The notes below the pieces were generated by a model. It searched no databases. It was not told where the DNA came from and saw only the letters and a program-made list of their open reading frames with translations. The translations under genes were made by a program, and so were the position numbers. Positions 41,611 through 50,930 of a DNA stretch of 64,000 bases are shown piece by piece (position 1 is the stretch's first letter; each line of letters begins with the position of its first letter). The stretch comes from Lachnospiraceae bacterium (lineage in GTDB: Bacteria; Bacillota_A; Clostridia; Lachnospirales; Lachnospiraceae), in NCBI GenBank assembly GCA_017464645.1, contig JAFTZF010000001.1:3619-67618 (forward strand), given 5' to 3'.

Positions 41611-43536
41611 GTGAAAAGAAGAGGATCCCGCCTGTTGGCGGTTTGTATCATGATATTGATGGCGGCTGCGCTTGTGCCGGCGGGTTTGGCCCGGGCAGAG
41701 CAGGAGGAAAAGCAGGCAACGATCCTGTTTACTCACGATATGCATTCCCATTTGCTGCCGGCCAATGATGAGGCCGGAAAATCCTACGGAGGGTATGCCC
41801 GGCTGAAGACGGCTATTGATGCGCAGAAAGAACTGTATCCGGATGCGCTTTTGGTGGATGGCGGCGACTTTTCCATGGGTTCTCTGTTCCAGACGGTATT
41901 TTCCACGGATGCGGCAGAGCTGCGGATCATGGGAGCCCTGGGCTACGATGCCACCACCTTTGGCAATCATGAATATGATTATCGGGCAGCAGGTCTTGCA
42001 GATATGTTAAATGCAGCTGTGGACAGCAAAGAACCGTTGCCGGCCATATTGGAAGCCAATTATAAACCGCCCAAAGAGGGAGAAGAGGGCTATGATGAGG
42101 ATTCTGAAGCTGTGTGGGCGGCCTTCGAGCGCTACGGGGTAAAGGATTACATGGTCATCAACCGGGGCGGTATTAACTATGCTATTTTCGGTGTGATGGG
42201 CGTGGATTCTCACGAGTGTGCACCCATGTCCGGCATGGTGCTGCAGGACACGGCGGCGGTGGCACAGCAGATGGTGGATCTGATTCAGGCGGAAGTGCCC
42301 GAGCCTTACGTGATCGTATGTCTGTCCCACAGCGGTACCTGGGAGGATCCCAAGGAGTCTGAGGATGAGATCCTGGCCAAAGAGGTGGATGGCATCGATG
42401 TGATCGTTTCCGGACATACCCATACCACGCTGAAAGAGCCCATTGAAGTGGATGGAACATACATTGTTTCTGCCGGCGAGTACAGCAAGTATCTGGGAGT
42501 GATCACCCTGAATCTGGCTGGAGATGATGTGAGCCTGGGAAATTATGAACTGATTCCCATCGATGATACCCTGGAAGAGGATGAGGCAATCGCTGCCAAA
42601 ATAGAGGAATACAAGGTACTGGTGGAAAAGAGCTATCTGTCTCAGTTTGGAGATCTGACCTTTGACCAGGTCATTGCCACCAATCCCTATGCATTTGACA
42701 GTACGTCGGATTTGAATGACTATCACAGAGAATCTGCGCTGGGCAACCTGATTGCGGACTCCTACCGCTGGGCCGTAAAACAGGCGGAAGGAGAGGTCTA
42801 TGTAAATGTGGATTTTGCCCTGACAGCCAACGGAGTGATCCGCGCTTCCCTGGCCCAGGGAGATTTAACCGTATCGGATGTGTTTGATGTATCCAGCCTG
42901 GGTATTGGAGCCGATGGAATACCGGGATATCCGTTGGTCTCTGTATGGATTACAGGCGCAGACCTGAAAAATGCCTTTGAAGTGGACGCTTCCGTTACGG
43001 GTCTGATGTCAGCAGCCCAGCTGTATTTTACCGGCATGGAGTTTACATTCAATTCCAATCGGATGATCTTTAATAAGGTGACGGATTGCGCCCAGGTGAT
43101 GGAGGATGGCACCCGGCTGGAAATCCAAGATGACAAGCTGTACCGGGTGGTGACCGGTCTGTACTGCGGCCAGATGCTGGGGGCAGTCAACGACCAGTCC
43201 TTTGGCATTCTGACCATCACACCCAGGGACGCGCAGGGAAATGCTATTACGGACCTGGAGGCCTACATCGTCCATGATAAAGACGGCAATGAAATCAAGG
43301 AGTGGTATGCCCTGACTTCTTATCTGCAGGACATGGGAACCATTTCGGAGGAGTACAGCCGGACCCAGGGCCGCAAGGTGGTGGATGAAAGCTTGAATCC
43401 CATCAACCTTCTGAAAGATCCCCGCCCTCTGACTTTGATTGTATGGGCAGTGGTGCTGGTGGTAATTCTGTTGCTGGTATTTGGAGTACGTGCGATCGTG
43501 CGCCGGTGTAAGAGAAGAAAAAAGGTAAAAGAATAG
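41611..43536 (+). CDS. Surface-anchored 5'-nucleotidase / 2',3'-cyclic phosphodiesterase family protein
   Basis: About 640 residues. GTG 41611 (AGAGG upstream, and downstream of the predicted transcription start) begins a clear signal peptide ending near GLARAEQ; ATG 41593 is the alternative. The metallophosphatase domain (about 35-290) has FTHDMHSH, DGGDFSMGS, GNHEYD and SGHTHTT. The 5'-nucleotidase C-terminal domain follows to about 590. A C-terminal helix (LIVWAVVLVVILLLVFG) plus KRRKK tail anchors it in the membrane. It should release phosphate and nucleosides from external nucleotides. It is monocistronic. Confidence 0.92.
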   Translation: MKRRGSRLLAVCIMILMAAALVPAGLARAEQEEKQATILFTHDMHSHLLPANDEAGKSYGGYARLKTAIDAQKELYPDALLVDGGDFSMGSLFQTVFSTDAAELRIMGALGYDATTFGNHEYDYRAAGLADMLNAAVDSKEPLPAILEANYKPPKEGEEGYDEDSEAVWAAFERYGVKDYMVINRGGINYAIFGVMGVDSHECAPMSGMVLQDTAAVAQQMVDLIQAEVPEPYVIVCLSHSGTWEDPKESEDEILAKEVDGIDVIVSGHTHTTLKEPIEVDGTYIVSAGEYSKYLGVITLNLAGDDVSLGNYELIPIDDTLEEDEAIAAKIEEYKVLVEKSYLSQFGDLTFDQVIATNPYAFDSTSDLNDYHRESALGNLIADSYRWAVKQAEGEVYVNVDFALTANGVIRASLAQGDLTVSDVFDVSSLGIGADGIPGYPLVSVWITGADLKNAFEVDASVTGLMSAAQLYFTGMEFTFNSNRMIFNKVTDCAQVMEDGTRLEIQDDKLYRVVTGLYCGQMLGAVNDQSFGILTITPRDAQGNAITDLEAYIVHDKDGNEIKEWYALTSYLQDMGTISEEYSRTQGRKVVDESLNPINLLKDPRPLTLIVWAVVLVVILLLVFGVRAIVRRCKRRKKVKE

Positions 43537-43545
43537 GCTAGAAGA

Positions 43546-43572
43546 AAGGAGCGGGCTGCCCGCTCCTTTTTT
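43546..43572 (+). terminator. Intrinsic terminator of the 5'-nucleotidase gene
   Basis: Perfect stem AAGGAGCGGG/CCCGCTCCTT with a three-base loop, then T-run. Confidence 0.92.
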
Positions 43573-43619
43573 GCAAAATTATCGGAAAATCGAAAAAATA
43601 AAATTTTTGAAAAAAATAC

Positions 43620-43648
43620 TTGCAATTTCTTTTTTTATCTGGTATAGT
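43620..43648 (+). promoter_or_regulatory. Promoter of tRNA-Glu
   Basis: TTGCAA, 17 bases, TATAGT, ending 19 bases before the tRNA. Confidence 0.8.
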
Positions 43649-43667
43649 AAACAAGCGTGATGCGAAT

Positions 43668-43739
43668 GGCTCGTTGGTCAAGCGGTCAAGACGCCGCCCT
43701 CTCACGGCGGAAACAGGGGTTCGATTCCCCTACGGGCTG
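43668..43739 (+). tRNA. tRNA-Glu (anticodon CTC)
   Basis: 72 bases. The anticodon stem CCGCC/GGCGG encloses CTCTCAC, giving anticodon CTC (GAG codons). The T-arm is AGGGG-TTCGATT-CCCCT and the discriminator is G. The acceptor arms GGCTCGT and ACGGGCT pair with wobbles at the fourth pair and at the terminal pair (G1-U72). No encoded CCA. A promoter and terminator flank it. Confidence 0.93.
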
Positions 43740-43744
43740 CTGAA

Positions 43745-43776
43745 AACCTGAAATTGAAAGATTTCAGGTTTTTTTG
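43745..43776 (+). terminator. Intrinsic terminator of tRNA-Glu
   Basis: Stem AACCTGAAAT/ATTTCAGGTT with a 6-base loop, then a T-run. Confidence 0.9.
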
Positions 43777-43851
43777 TTGTGTAAAAAGTTATTGCGGGAA
43801 AATCTTGGGAAATTCTTGAAAAAAATAAACCCCGGGAAAGGCGGTTTTTCC

Positions 43852-43879
43852 TTGATTTTTCAGGCTTATATGGTATAAT
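43852..43879 (+). promoter_or_regulatory. Promoter of the topoisomerase pair
   Basis: TTGATT, 16 bases, perfect TATAAT with TGG directly before it (extended -10), about 60 bases before the ATG. Confidence 0.72.
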
Positions 43880-43939
43880 AAAATCAATTCGGGTTTCGAA
43901 CAAATGTTTTAATGCAGGAACACAAAAAGGGAGATTTTT

Positions 43940-45862
43940 ATGGCAAAGAAAACGACTTACGATGCAGACAGCATATCCGTGCTGGAAGGACTGGAAGCGG
44001 TGCGCAAGCGCCCGGGTATGTATATCGGCAGCGTATCCCAAAAGGGTCTGAACCATCTGATTTATGAGATTGTGGACAATGCGGTGGATGAGCATCTGGC
44101 CGGATACTGTTCCCATATCCGGGTGTATCTGGAGAAGGACGGCTCCTGTACCGTGGAGGACAATGGCCGGGGTATTCCCGTAGGTATGCATGCAAAAGGC
44201 ATGTCAGCGGAGCGCCTGGTATTTACTACACTGCATGCGGGCGGTAAGTTTGATGATTCCGCATACAAGACCAGCGGCGGTCTTCACGGCGTGGGTTCGT
44301 CCGTAGTAAACGCCCTGTCCACTTATCTGGATATAGAGATCAGCAGAGAAGGAGCAGTACACCATGACCACTATGAGCGTGGTATTCCGACTATTGAATT
44401 GATCGACGGACTGCTGCCTATTCTGCGCAGGACCAAGGAGACCGGTACCAAGGTAAACTTCCTGCCGGATCCGGAGATTTTTGAGAAGACACGGTTTAAA
44501 GCAGACGAGGTGAAGAGCCGTCTCCACGAGACAGCCTATCTGAATCCGGAGCTGACCATTACCTTTGAGGATCGCAGAGGCGACCAGGTGGAGCATATTG
44601 AGTACCATGAGGAGAACGGTATCGTAGGCTTCGTGGAGGATCTGAACCGGAACAAAGAGAAGGTTCATGATGTGATTTACTTTAAAGGTGAGACGGAAGG
44701 GATCACTGTGGAGGGCGCGTTCCAGTATGTGAATGAGTTCCATGAGAATGTGCTGGGCTTCTGTAATAATATTTACAATGCGGAGGGAGGCACCCATCTG
44801 ACCGGTTTCAAGACGATTTTTACTACGGTCATTAATAACTACGCCAGGGAACTGGGCATCTTGAAAGAGAAGGATGCCAATTTCACCGGTGCAGATGTGC
44901 GAAACGGTATGACAGCCGTGATTTCCATCAAGCATCCGGTGCCCCGGTTTGAGGGCCAGACCAAGACCAAGCTGGACAACCAGGATGCGGCCAAGGCCAC
45001 TTCCAAGGTAGGCGGCGAGGAGATCGTCCGTTATTTCGACCGAAATCTGGAGACACTGAAGAATGTCATTGGCTGCGCAGAAAAGGCTGCCAAGATCCGC
45101 AAGACCGAGGAGCGGGCCAAGACCAATCTGCTGACCAAGCAGAAGTATTCCTTTGATTCCAACGGCAAGCTGGCCAACTGTGAGAGCAGAGATGCGTCCA
45201 AGTGCGAGATCTTCATCGTAGAGGGAGATTCTGCAGGCGGTTCTGCCAAGACAGCCCGAGACCGGAATTATCAGGCCATTCTGCCCATCCGAGGCAAGAT
45301 CCTCAATGTGGAGAAGGCCAGCATTGATAAGGTTCTGGCAAATGCGGAGATCAAGACCATGATCAATGCCTTTGGCTGCGGATTTTCGGAAGGGTACGGC
45401 AATGACTTTGATATTACCAAGCTGCGTTATGACAAGATCATCATCATGGCCGATGCGGACGTGGACGGAGCTCACATCAGCACCTTGCTGCTCACTTTGT
45501 TCTACCGGTTCATGCCGGATCTGATCTACGAAGGACATGTATATCTGGCTATGCCGCCTCTTTACAAGGCCATGCCCAAGAACGGTCCGGAGGAGTATCT
45601 CTACGATGACAAGGCGTTGGAGCGTTACCGCAAGCGTCAGAAGGGTGCCTTTACCCTGCAGCGCTATAAGGGCCTTGGTGAGATGGATGCCCAGCAGCTG
45701 TGGGAGACCACTCTGGATCCCAAGACCCGGATCCTGAAGCGGATCGAGATCGAGGATGCCCGCATGGCATCCAATGTGACAGAGATGCTCATGGGTACGG
45801 AGGTACCGCCCCGCCGTGCATTTATTTACGAGCATGCCCAGGATGCGGAGCTGGATGTATAA
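43940..45862 (+). CDS. Type IIA DNA topoisomerase, ATPase subunit (ParE/GyrB-like)
   Basis: 640 residues. The GHKL ATPase has EIVDNAVDEHLAGY, DNGRGIPVG, LHAGGKFD and GGLHGVGSSVVNALS. The TOPRIM part has EGDSAGGSAK and DADVDGAHI for Mg2+ binding, and the tail has YKGLGEMDAQQLWETT. It pairs with the cleavage subunit 30 bases downstream. Because that partner lacks a GyrA box, the pair is better read as topoisomerase IV-like (decatenation, relaxation) than gyrase, though databases often call such pairs gyrase. Confidence 0.9.
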   Translation: MAKKTTYDADSISVLEGLEAVRKRPGMYIGSVSQKGLNHLIYEIVDNAVDEHLAGYCSHIRVYLEKDGSCTVEDNGRGIPVGMHAKGMSAERLVFTTLHAGGKFDDSAYKTSGGLHGVGSSVVNALSTYLDIEISREGAVHHDHYERGIPTIELIDGLLPILRRTKETGTKVNFLPDPEIFEKTRFKADEVKSRLHETAYLNPELTITFEDRRGDQVEHIEYHEENGIVGFVEDLNRNKEKVHDVIYFKGETEGITVEGAFQYVNEFHENVLGFCNNIYNAEGGTHLTGFKTIFTTVINNYARELGILKEKDANFTGADVRNGMTAVISIKHPVPRFEGQTKTKLDNQDAAKATSKVGGEEIVRYFDRNLETLKNVIGCAEKAAKIRKTEERAKTNLLTKQKYSFDSNGKLANCESRDASKCEIFIVEGDSAGGSAKTARDRNYQAILPIRGKILNVEKASIDKVLANAEIKTMINAFGCGFSEGYGNDFDITKLRYDKIIIMADADVDGAHISTLLLTLFYRFMPDLIYEGHVYLAMPPLYKAMPKNGPEEYLYDDKALERYRKRQKGAFTLQRYKGLGEMDAQQLWETTLDPKTRILKRIEIEDARMASNVTEMLMGTEVPPRRAFIYEHAQDAELDV

Positions 45863-45892
45863 AAAGGATTGAAATAACGAGGATTGAGATAA

Positions 45893-48139
45893 ATGGAACA
45901 GATGCAGGAACAGATCATCCGGACAGAATATTCGGATTTGATGCAAAAATCATACATTGACTATGCCATGAGCGTTATCATTGCCCGTGCACTGCCGGAT
46001 GCCAGAGATGGACTGAAGCCGGTACAGCGCCGGACCTTGTACGATATGTACGAGCTGGGCATCCGTTACGATAAACCCTATCGAAAATGTGCCCGTATTG
46101 TAGGTGATACCATGGGTAAATATCATCCCCACGGTGACAGCTCCATTTACGAGGCTCTGGTAGTTATGGCTCAGGATTTCAAGAAGGGACTGCCCCTGGT
46201 AGACGGCCACGGCAACTTCGGCTCTATCGAGGGCGATGGAGCTGCGGCTATGCGTTATACGGAGGCTCGCCTTCAGAAGGTGACCCAGGAGGCTTTCCTG
46301 GAGGACCTGGATAAAAATGTGGTGGACTTTATTCCCAATTTTGATGAGACAGAAAAGGAGCCTTCTGTGCTCCCGGTTAAGATCCCCAATCTGCTGGTAA
46401 ACGGAGCAGACGGTATTGCGGTAGGTATGGCTACCAGCATTCCCCCTCACAATTTAGGCGAGGTCATTGATGCTGCCCGTGCCCTTCTGAAGGATCCCGA
46501 GCTGACCACCAGAGAGCTGATGGAGTATCTGCCGGGCCCGGATTTCCCCACAGGGGGCATTGTAGTAAATAAGGATGAGCTGGTGGATGTTTACGAGACC
46601 GGTATGGGCAAGATCAAGATCCGCGGCAAGGTTCAGGTGGAAAAGGTAAAAGGCGGAAAAGAGCTGCTGGTCATTACTGAGATTCCCTATACCATGATCG
46701 GTGCCAACATCGGCAAGTTCTTAAATGATGTGGCTGCTCTTGTTGAGTCCCGCAAGACCACGGATATCGTGGATATTTCCAACCAGTCTTCCAAGGAAGG
46801 CATTCGCATCGTGCTGGAGCTTAAGAGGGGAGCAGATGCAGAAAATCTGAAGAATCTGTTGTATAAAAAAACTCGTCTGGAGGATACCTTTGGTGTAAAT
46901 ATGCTGGCAGTTGCAGACGGCAGACCGGAGACCTTGAGTCTGCGTCAGGCACTGGAGTACAGCATTGAATTCCAGTATGAGCTGACCACCCGCAAGTATC
47001 AGACCATGCTGGCAAAGGAGCTGGACAAGAAGGAGATTCAGGAAGGCCTCATCAAAGCCTGCGATGTGATCGATCTGATCATTGAGATCCTTCGGGGAAG
47101 CTCTGATGTGAAGGAAGCAAAGGCTTGTCTGGTGGAAGGCAACACCGGCAATATTAAATTTAAGTCCAAGAAGTCCAAGGAGCTGGCTGCCCAGCTGCGC
47201 TTTACCGAGCGCCAGGCATCTGCAATTTTGGAGATGCGCCTGTATCGGTTGATCGGTCTGGAGATCAAGGCCCTGTTAAAGGAGCATGAGACTACTCTGA
47301 AGAATATTGCGCAGTACGAGGATATTCTGGAAAACCACAGCAGTATGACACGGGTCATTGACAAGGAGCTGGAGCGGTTTAAGAAGGAGTTTGCAGTTCC
47401 CAGAAAGACCGTTATTGAAAATGGTGCTGAGATTGTCTTTGAGGAAAAGAAGATAGAGGAGATGCCGGTGGTATTCCTCATGGACCGCTTCGGCTATGCC
47501 AAGGTGGTGGATGTGGCCACCTACGAGCGCAATAAGGAAGCGGCAGATGCGGAGAACCGCTACGTGATTTCTTGCATGAATACAGGACGCTTGTGCATCT
47601 TTACTGAGGCAGGCAAGATGCATACAGTAAAGGTGCTGGAGCTGCCTTATGGTAAATTCCGTGACAAGGGAGCGCCTATTGATAATTACAGCAACTACTC
47701 CAGCAGTGAGGAGCTGCTTGTGGGCGTGTGCAGCATGGAAAGCGCCAGGGACCGCAGGATTCTCTTTGCTACCAAGACCGGCATGATAAAGCTGGTGCCG
47801 GGTGCAGAGTTTGTAACTGCCAATCGTACCGTGGCTGCCACCAAGCTGGCAGAGGGTGACGAAGTGGTGAAAGTGATCCTGCTAGAAGGCAATGAGCAGG
47901 TAGTGCTGCAGAGTGCAGAAGGGTATTTCCTGCGTCTGTCACTGGATGAGATCCCCGAGAAGAAGAAGGCGGCTCTGGGTGTGCGGGGCATTAAGATGGG
48001 CCCGAAGGATTCCCTGGAGGCTGTGTATGCATATCCCAGCCGCACGGAGCTGACCATTATTTACAAAGAAAAAGAACTGACCTTAAATAAGATCAAGCCG
48101 GGAAGCCGGGACACCAAGGGAACTAGGGTGCGGGTGTAA
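45893..48139 (+). CDS. Type IIA DNA topoisomerase, cleavage subunit (ParC-like)
   Basis: 748 residues. The winged-helix active-site Tyr is in [11 protein letters not shown]. The quinolone pocket [12 protein letters not shown] keeps the sensitive Ser and has Glu at the second position, as in ParC. The C-terminal beta-pinwheel has the repeats ([35 protein letters not shown]) but no QRRGGKG-like GyrA box, and the protein is shorter than usual clostridial GyrA. This predicts no negative-supercoiling activity. It depends on the ATPase subunit just upstream. Confidence 0.88.
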   Translation: MEQMQEQIIRTEYSDLMQKSYIDYAMSVIIARALPDARDGLKPVQRRTLYDMYELGIRYDKPYRKCARIVGDTMGKYHPHGDSSIYEALVVMAQDFKKGLPLVDGHGNFGSIEGDGAAAMRYTEARLQKVTQEAFLEDLDKNVVDFIPNFDETEKEPSVLPVKIPNLLVNGADGIAVGMATSIPPHNLGEVIDAARALLKDPELTTRELMEYLPGPDFPTGGIVVNKDELVDVYETGMGKIKIRGKVQVEKVKGGKELLVITEIPYTMIGANIGKFLNDVAALVESRKTTDIVDISNQSSKEGIRIVLELKRGADAENLKNLLYKKTRLEDTFGVNMLAVADGRPETLSLRQALEYSIEFQYELTTRKYQTMLAKELDKKEIQEGLIKACDVIDLIIEILRGSSDVKEAKACLVEGNTGNIKFKSKKSKELAAQLRFTERQASAILEMRLYRLIGLEIKALLKEHETTLKNIAQYEDILENHSSMTRVIDKELERFKKEFAVPRKTVIENGAEIVFEEKKIEEMPVVFLMDRFGYAKVVDVATYERNKEAADAENRYVISCMNTGRLCIFTEAGKMHTVKVLELPYGKFRDKGAPIDNYSNYSSSEELLVGVCSMESARDRRILFATKTGMIKLVPGAEFVTANRTVAATKLAEGDEVVKVILLEGNEQVVLQSAEGYFLRLSLDEIPEKKKAALGVRGIKMGPKDSLEAVYAYPSRTELTIIYKEKELTLNKIKPGSRDTKGTRVRV

Positions 48140-48157
48140 GGCTGAGAGGAAAATCCT

Positions 48158-49150
48158 ATGAAAATTACAGTAACCATGCCATTAAATGAGAGCCAGCGGA
48201 CGAAGCTGGAGGCAGCTGCACCGGGGGCGGAGTTCTTGTACTGTGTGCCGATGGAGAAGGCACAGGAAGCCGTAACCATGAAAGCCATGCTGGAGTGTCA
48301 GACCCAGGAGCAGTTTGCGGATGCAGAGGTGATTCTGGGCAATGTAAAGCCAAGATTTCTGGCGGGCGCCAAAAGCCTGAAGTGGCTGCAGCTGAATAAT
48401 GCAGGAACCGAAGGCTTCTGCGATGGAGCGCTGCCGGAAGGAGCGATTCTGACAAATGCGACCGGAGCCTATGGCCTGGCCATTTCCGAGCATATGATCG
48501 GCATGTTATTTGAGCTGCGCAAGAAGCTGCATTTATACCGGGACAATCAGTCAGAACATCTTTGGAGAAGTGAGGGACATGTGGGCGTCATCGAGGGCAC
48601 TACCGTACTGGTGCTGGGCCTGGGTGATATCGGAACCACCTTTGCCCGTAAGATGAAGGCCCTGGGCTGCTACACCATCGGTGTGAAGCGCCGCCCGGGC
48701 GCGTGCCCTGCAGGAGTGGACGAACTGCATCTTTTGGAGGATCTGGACGAGCTGCTGCCAAGGGCCGATGTAGTGGCTTTAAGCATGCCGGGCAACGCCC
48801 AGACCCGTCACACCCTGGATGGGCGCCGGCTGGGACTTTTGAAGGAGAATGCGGTGATCCTCAATGTAGGCCGAGGTTCGGCTATTGATACCGATGCGCT
48901 CACAGAGGCACTGCAGGCAGGAAAGATTGCAGGAGCAGGTCTGGATGTGACAGATCCGGAGCCGCTGCCTTCGGATCATCCCTTGTGGGAGGCGCCGGGC
49001 GTGGTGATCACGCCTCATGTTTCCGGAGGTTTTTCCCTGCCGGAAACCCTGGAAAAGATCGTGGATATTTGTGCGGAGAATCTGATTCGCTATCAAAAGG
49101 GAGAGCCCCTTCGCAATGTGGTGGATCTGGAAACCGGGTATTGCAAATAA
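48158..49150 (+). CDS. D-2-hydroxyacid dehydrogenase family protein
   Basis: 330 residues, NAD(P)-dependent oxidoreductase. The nucleotide site is VLGLGDIGTTFARKMK near residue 152, followed by VKRRPG at the end of the second strand; basic residues there may favour NADP. The catalytic triad is Arg in NVGRGSAID, Glu in DPEPLPSDHPLW and His in TPHVSGG. The substrate is unknown; glyoxylate/hydroxypyruvate-type or keto acids are possible. It follows the topoisomerase gene by 18 bases. Confidence 0.88.
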   Translation: MKITVTMPLNESQRTKLEAAAPGAEFLYCVPMEKAQEAVTMKAMLECQTQEQFADAEVILGNVKPRFLAGAKSLKWLQLNNAGTEGFCDGALPEGAILTNATGAYGLAISEHMIGMLFELRKKLHLYRDNQSEHLWRSEGHVGVIEGTTVLVLGLGDIGTTFARKMKALGCYTIGVKRRPGACPAGVDELHLLEDLDELLPRADVVALSMPGNAQTRHTLDGRRLGLLKENAVILNVGRGSAIDTDALTEALQAGKIAGAGLDVTDPEPLPSDHPLWEAPGVVITPHVSGGFSLPETLEKIVDICAENLIRYQKGEPLRNVVDLETGYCK

Positions 49151-49220
49151 AAGACTTTCCAAGTTTTCCAAAATGTGATATAATTACATGCAATTTTACA
49201 GAAGTTTGCAGGAGGGTGTT

Positions 49221-50885
49221 ATGGAGAACGAAGTAGTATCCAAAAATTTTATTGAACAGATGATAGATAAAGACTTGGCAGAGGGTGTTTATGACACCGT
49301 CCACACCCGGTTCCCGCCGGAGCCCAACGGCTATCTGCACATTGGACATGCCAAATCTATTTTATTAAATTACGGACTTGCACAGAAGTATGGCGGAAAA
49401 TTCAATCTGCGTTTTGACGATACCAACCCTACCAAGGAGAAGACCGAGTTTGTAGAGTCTATCAAAGCCGATGTGGAGTGGCTGGGAGCAGAGTTTGAGG
49501 AACGTCTGTTCTTTGCATCTGACTATTTCCAGCAGATGTATGAGGCAGCTGTAAAGCTGATCAAGAAGGGCAAGGCTTTCGTGTGTGATCTGACTGCAGA
49601 GCAGATCCGTGAGTACCGGGGGACTCTGACTGAGCCGGGCAAGAACAGCCCCTACCGTGACCGCAGTGTGGAGGAGAATCTGGAGCTGTTTGAAAATATG
49701 AAGAATGGCATGTATGGGGACGGAGAGAAGGTGCTCCGTGCCAGGATCGATATGGCTTCTCCCAACATGAACATGCGTGACCCGGTTATTTATCGTGTGG
49801 CTCATATGCATCATCACAATACCGGTGACAAATGGTGCATCTACCCCATGTATGATTTTGCACATCCCATCGAGGATGCCATTGAGCATATTTCCCACTC
49901 TATCTGTACTCTGGAGTTCGAGGACCATCGTCCCCTGTACGACTGGGTAGTAATAGAGCTGGAATACGATCAGCCGCCCCGTCAGATCGAGTTTGCAAAG
50001 CTGTATCTGACCAATGTGGTGACCGGTAAGCGTTATATTAAGAAACTGGTAGAAGAGGGCATCGTGGACGGATGGGACGATCCCCGTCTGGTATCCATTG
50101 CAGCACTGCGCAGGAGAGGTTTTACGCCTGAGTCCATTAAGCTGTTTGTGGAGCTGTGTGGTGTGTCCAAGAGCCAGTCTTCTGTAGACTATGCCATGCT
50201 GGAGTACTGCATCCGCGAGGACCTGAAGCTGAAGAAGCCCCGCTACATGGCAGTGCTGGATCCCATCAAGCTGGTCATTGACAATTATCCCGAAGGACAG
50301 GTGGAATATCTGGATGCAGCCAACAACCTGGAAAATGAGGAGCTGGGCAGCCGTAAGATTCCCTTCTGCCGGGAGCTGTATATTGAGCGGGAGGACTTCA
50401 TGGAGGAGCCGCCGAAGAAATACTTCCGTCTGTTTCCGGGCAATGAAGTGCGCCTGATGCATGCGTATTTTGTAAAATGTGAGAGCTTTGTAAAAGACGA
50501 GACCGGCAAGGTAGTGGAAGTACACTGTACCTATGACCCGGAGACCAAGGCAGGCAGCGGCTTCGAGGGCCGCAAGGTAAAGGGAACCATTCACTGGGTA
50601 CCCGCACCCTATGCAGTGACTGCAGAGGCTCGTCTGTATGAAAATATCATCGATGAGGAGAAGGGCGTTTACAATGAGGATGGCAGTCTGAACCTGAACC
50701 CCAATTCTCTGACTGTAGTTGAGAAGGCTTATCTGGAGCCGGCTTTTGCAGGTGCGAAGGCCTATGACAGCTTCCAGTTTGTCCGCAACGGCTTCTTCTG
50801 CGTAGATGCCAAGGACAGCACAGATGACAAGCTGGTCTTTAACCGGATCGTTTCTCTGAAGAGCTCATTTAAGCTGCCGAAATAA
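49221..50885 (+). CDS. glnS: Glutaminyl-tRNA synthetase
   Basis: 554 residues, class I synthetase charging tRNA-Gln. The HIGH motif is [12 protein letters not shown]. The loop that should carry KMSKS (MSKRKL in E. coli) reads [11 protein letters not shown], keeping Lys-Arg but not the canonical Ser. The next segment, [23 protein letters not shown], and the C-terminal anticodon-binding barrels ([42 protein letters not shown]) are normal. ATG 49221 has GGAGGG 5-6 bases upstream; ATG 49188 lies before that site. Confidence 0.95.
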   Translation: MENEVVSKNFIEQMIDKDLAEGVYDTVHTRFPPEPNGYLHIGHAKSILLNYGLAQKYGGKFNLRFDDTNPTKEKTEFVESIKADVEWLGAEFEERLFFASDYFQQMYEAAVKLIKKGKAFVCDLTAEQIREYRGTLTEPGKNSPYRDRSVEENLELFENMKNGMYGDGEKVLRARIDMASPNMNMRDPVIYRVAHMHHHNTGDKWCIYPMYDFAHPIEDAIEHISHSICTLEFEDHRPLYDWVVIELEYDQPPRQIEFAKLYLTNVVTGKRYIKKLVEEGIVDGWDDPRLVSIAALRRRGFTPESIKLFVELCGVSKSQSSVDYAMLEYCIREDLKLKKPRYMAVLDPIKLVIDNYPEGQVEYLDAANNLENEELGSRKIPFCRELYIEREDFMEEPPKKYFRLFPGNEVRLMHAYFVKCESFVKDETGKVVEVHCTYDPETKAGSGFEGRKVKGTIHWVPAPYAVTAEARLYENIIDEEKGVYNEDGSLNLNPNSLTVVEKAYLEPAFAGAKAYDSFQFVRNGFFCVDAKDSTDDKLVFNRIVSLKSSFKLPK

Positions 50886-50930
50886 AGACCGGAGCAGATT
50901 CCGGCTTTGCAGTGAACAGGAGAGTGTTCC

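Noticed and set aside
44204..45946. 580-residue minus-strand frame opposite the topoisomerase ATPase gene
   Set aside because: The plus strand has all GHKL and TOPRIM motifs; the reverse frame has none and is a shadow.
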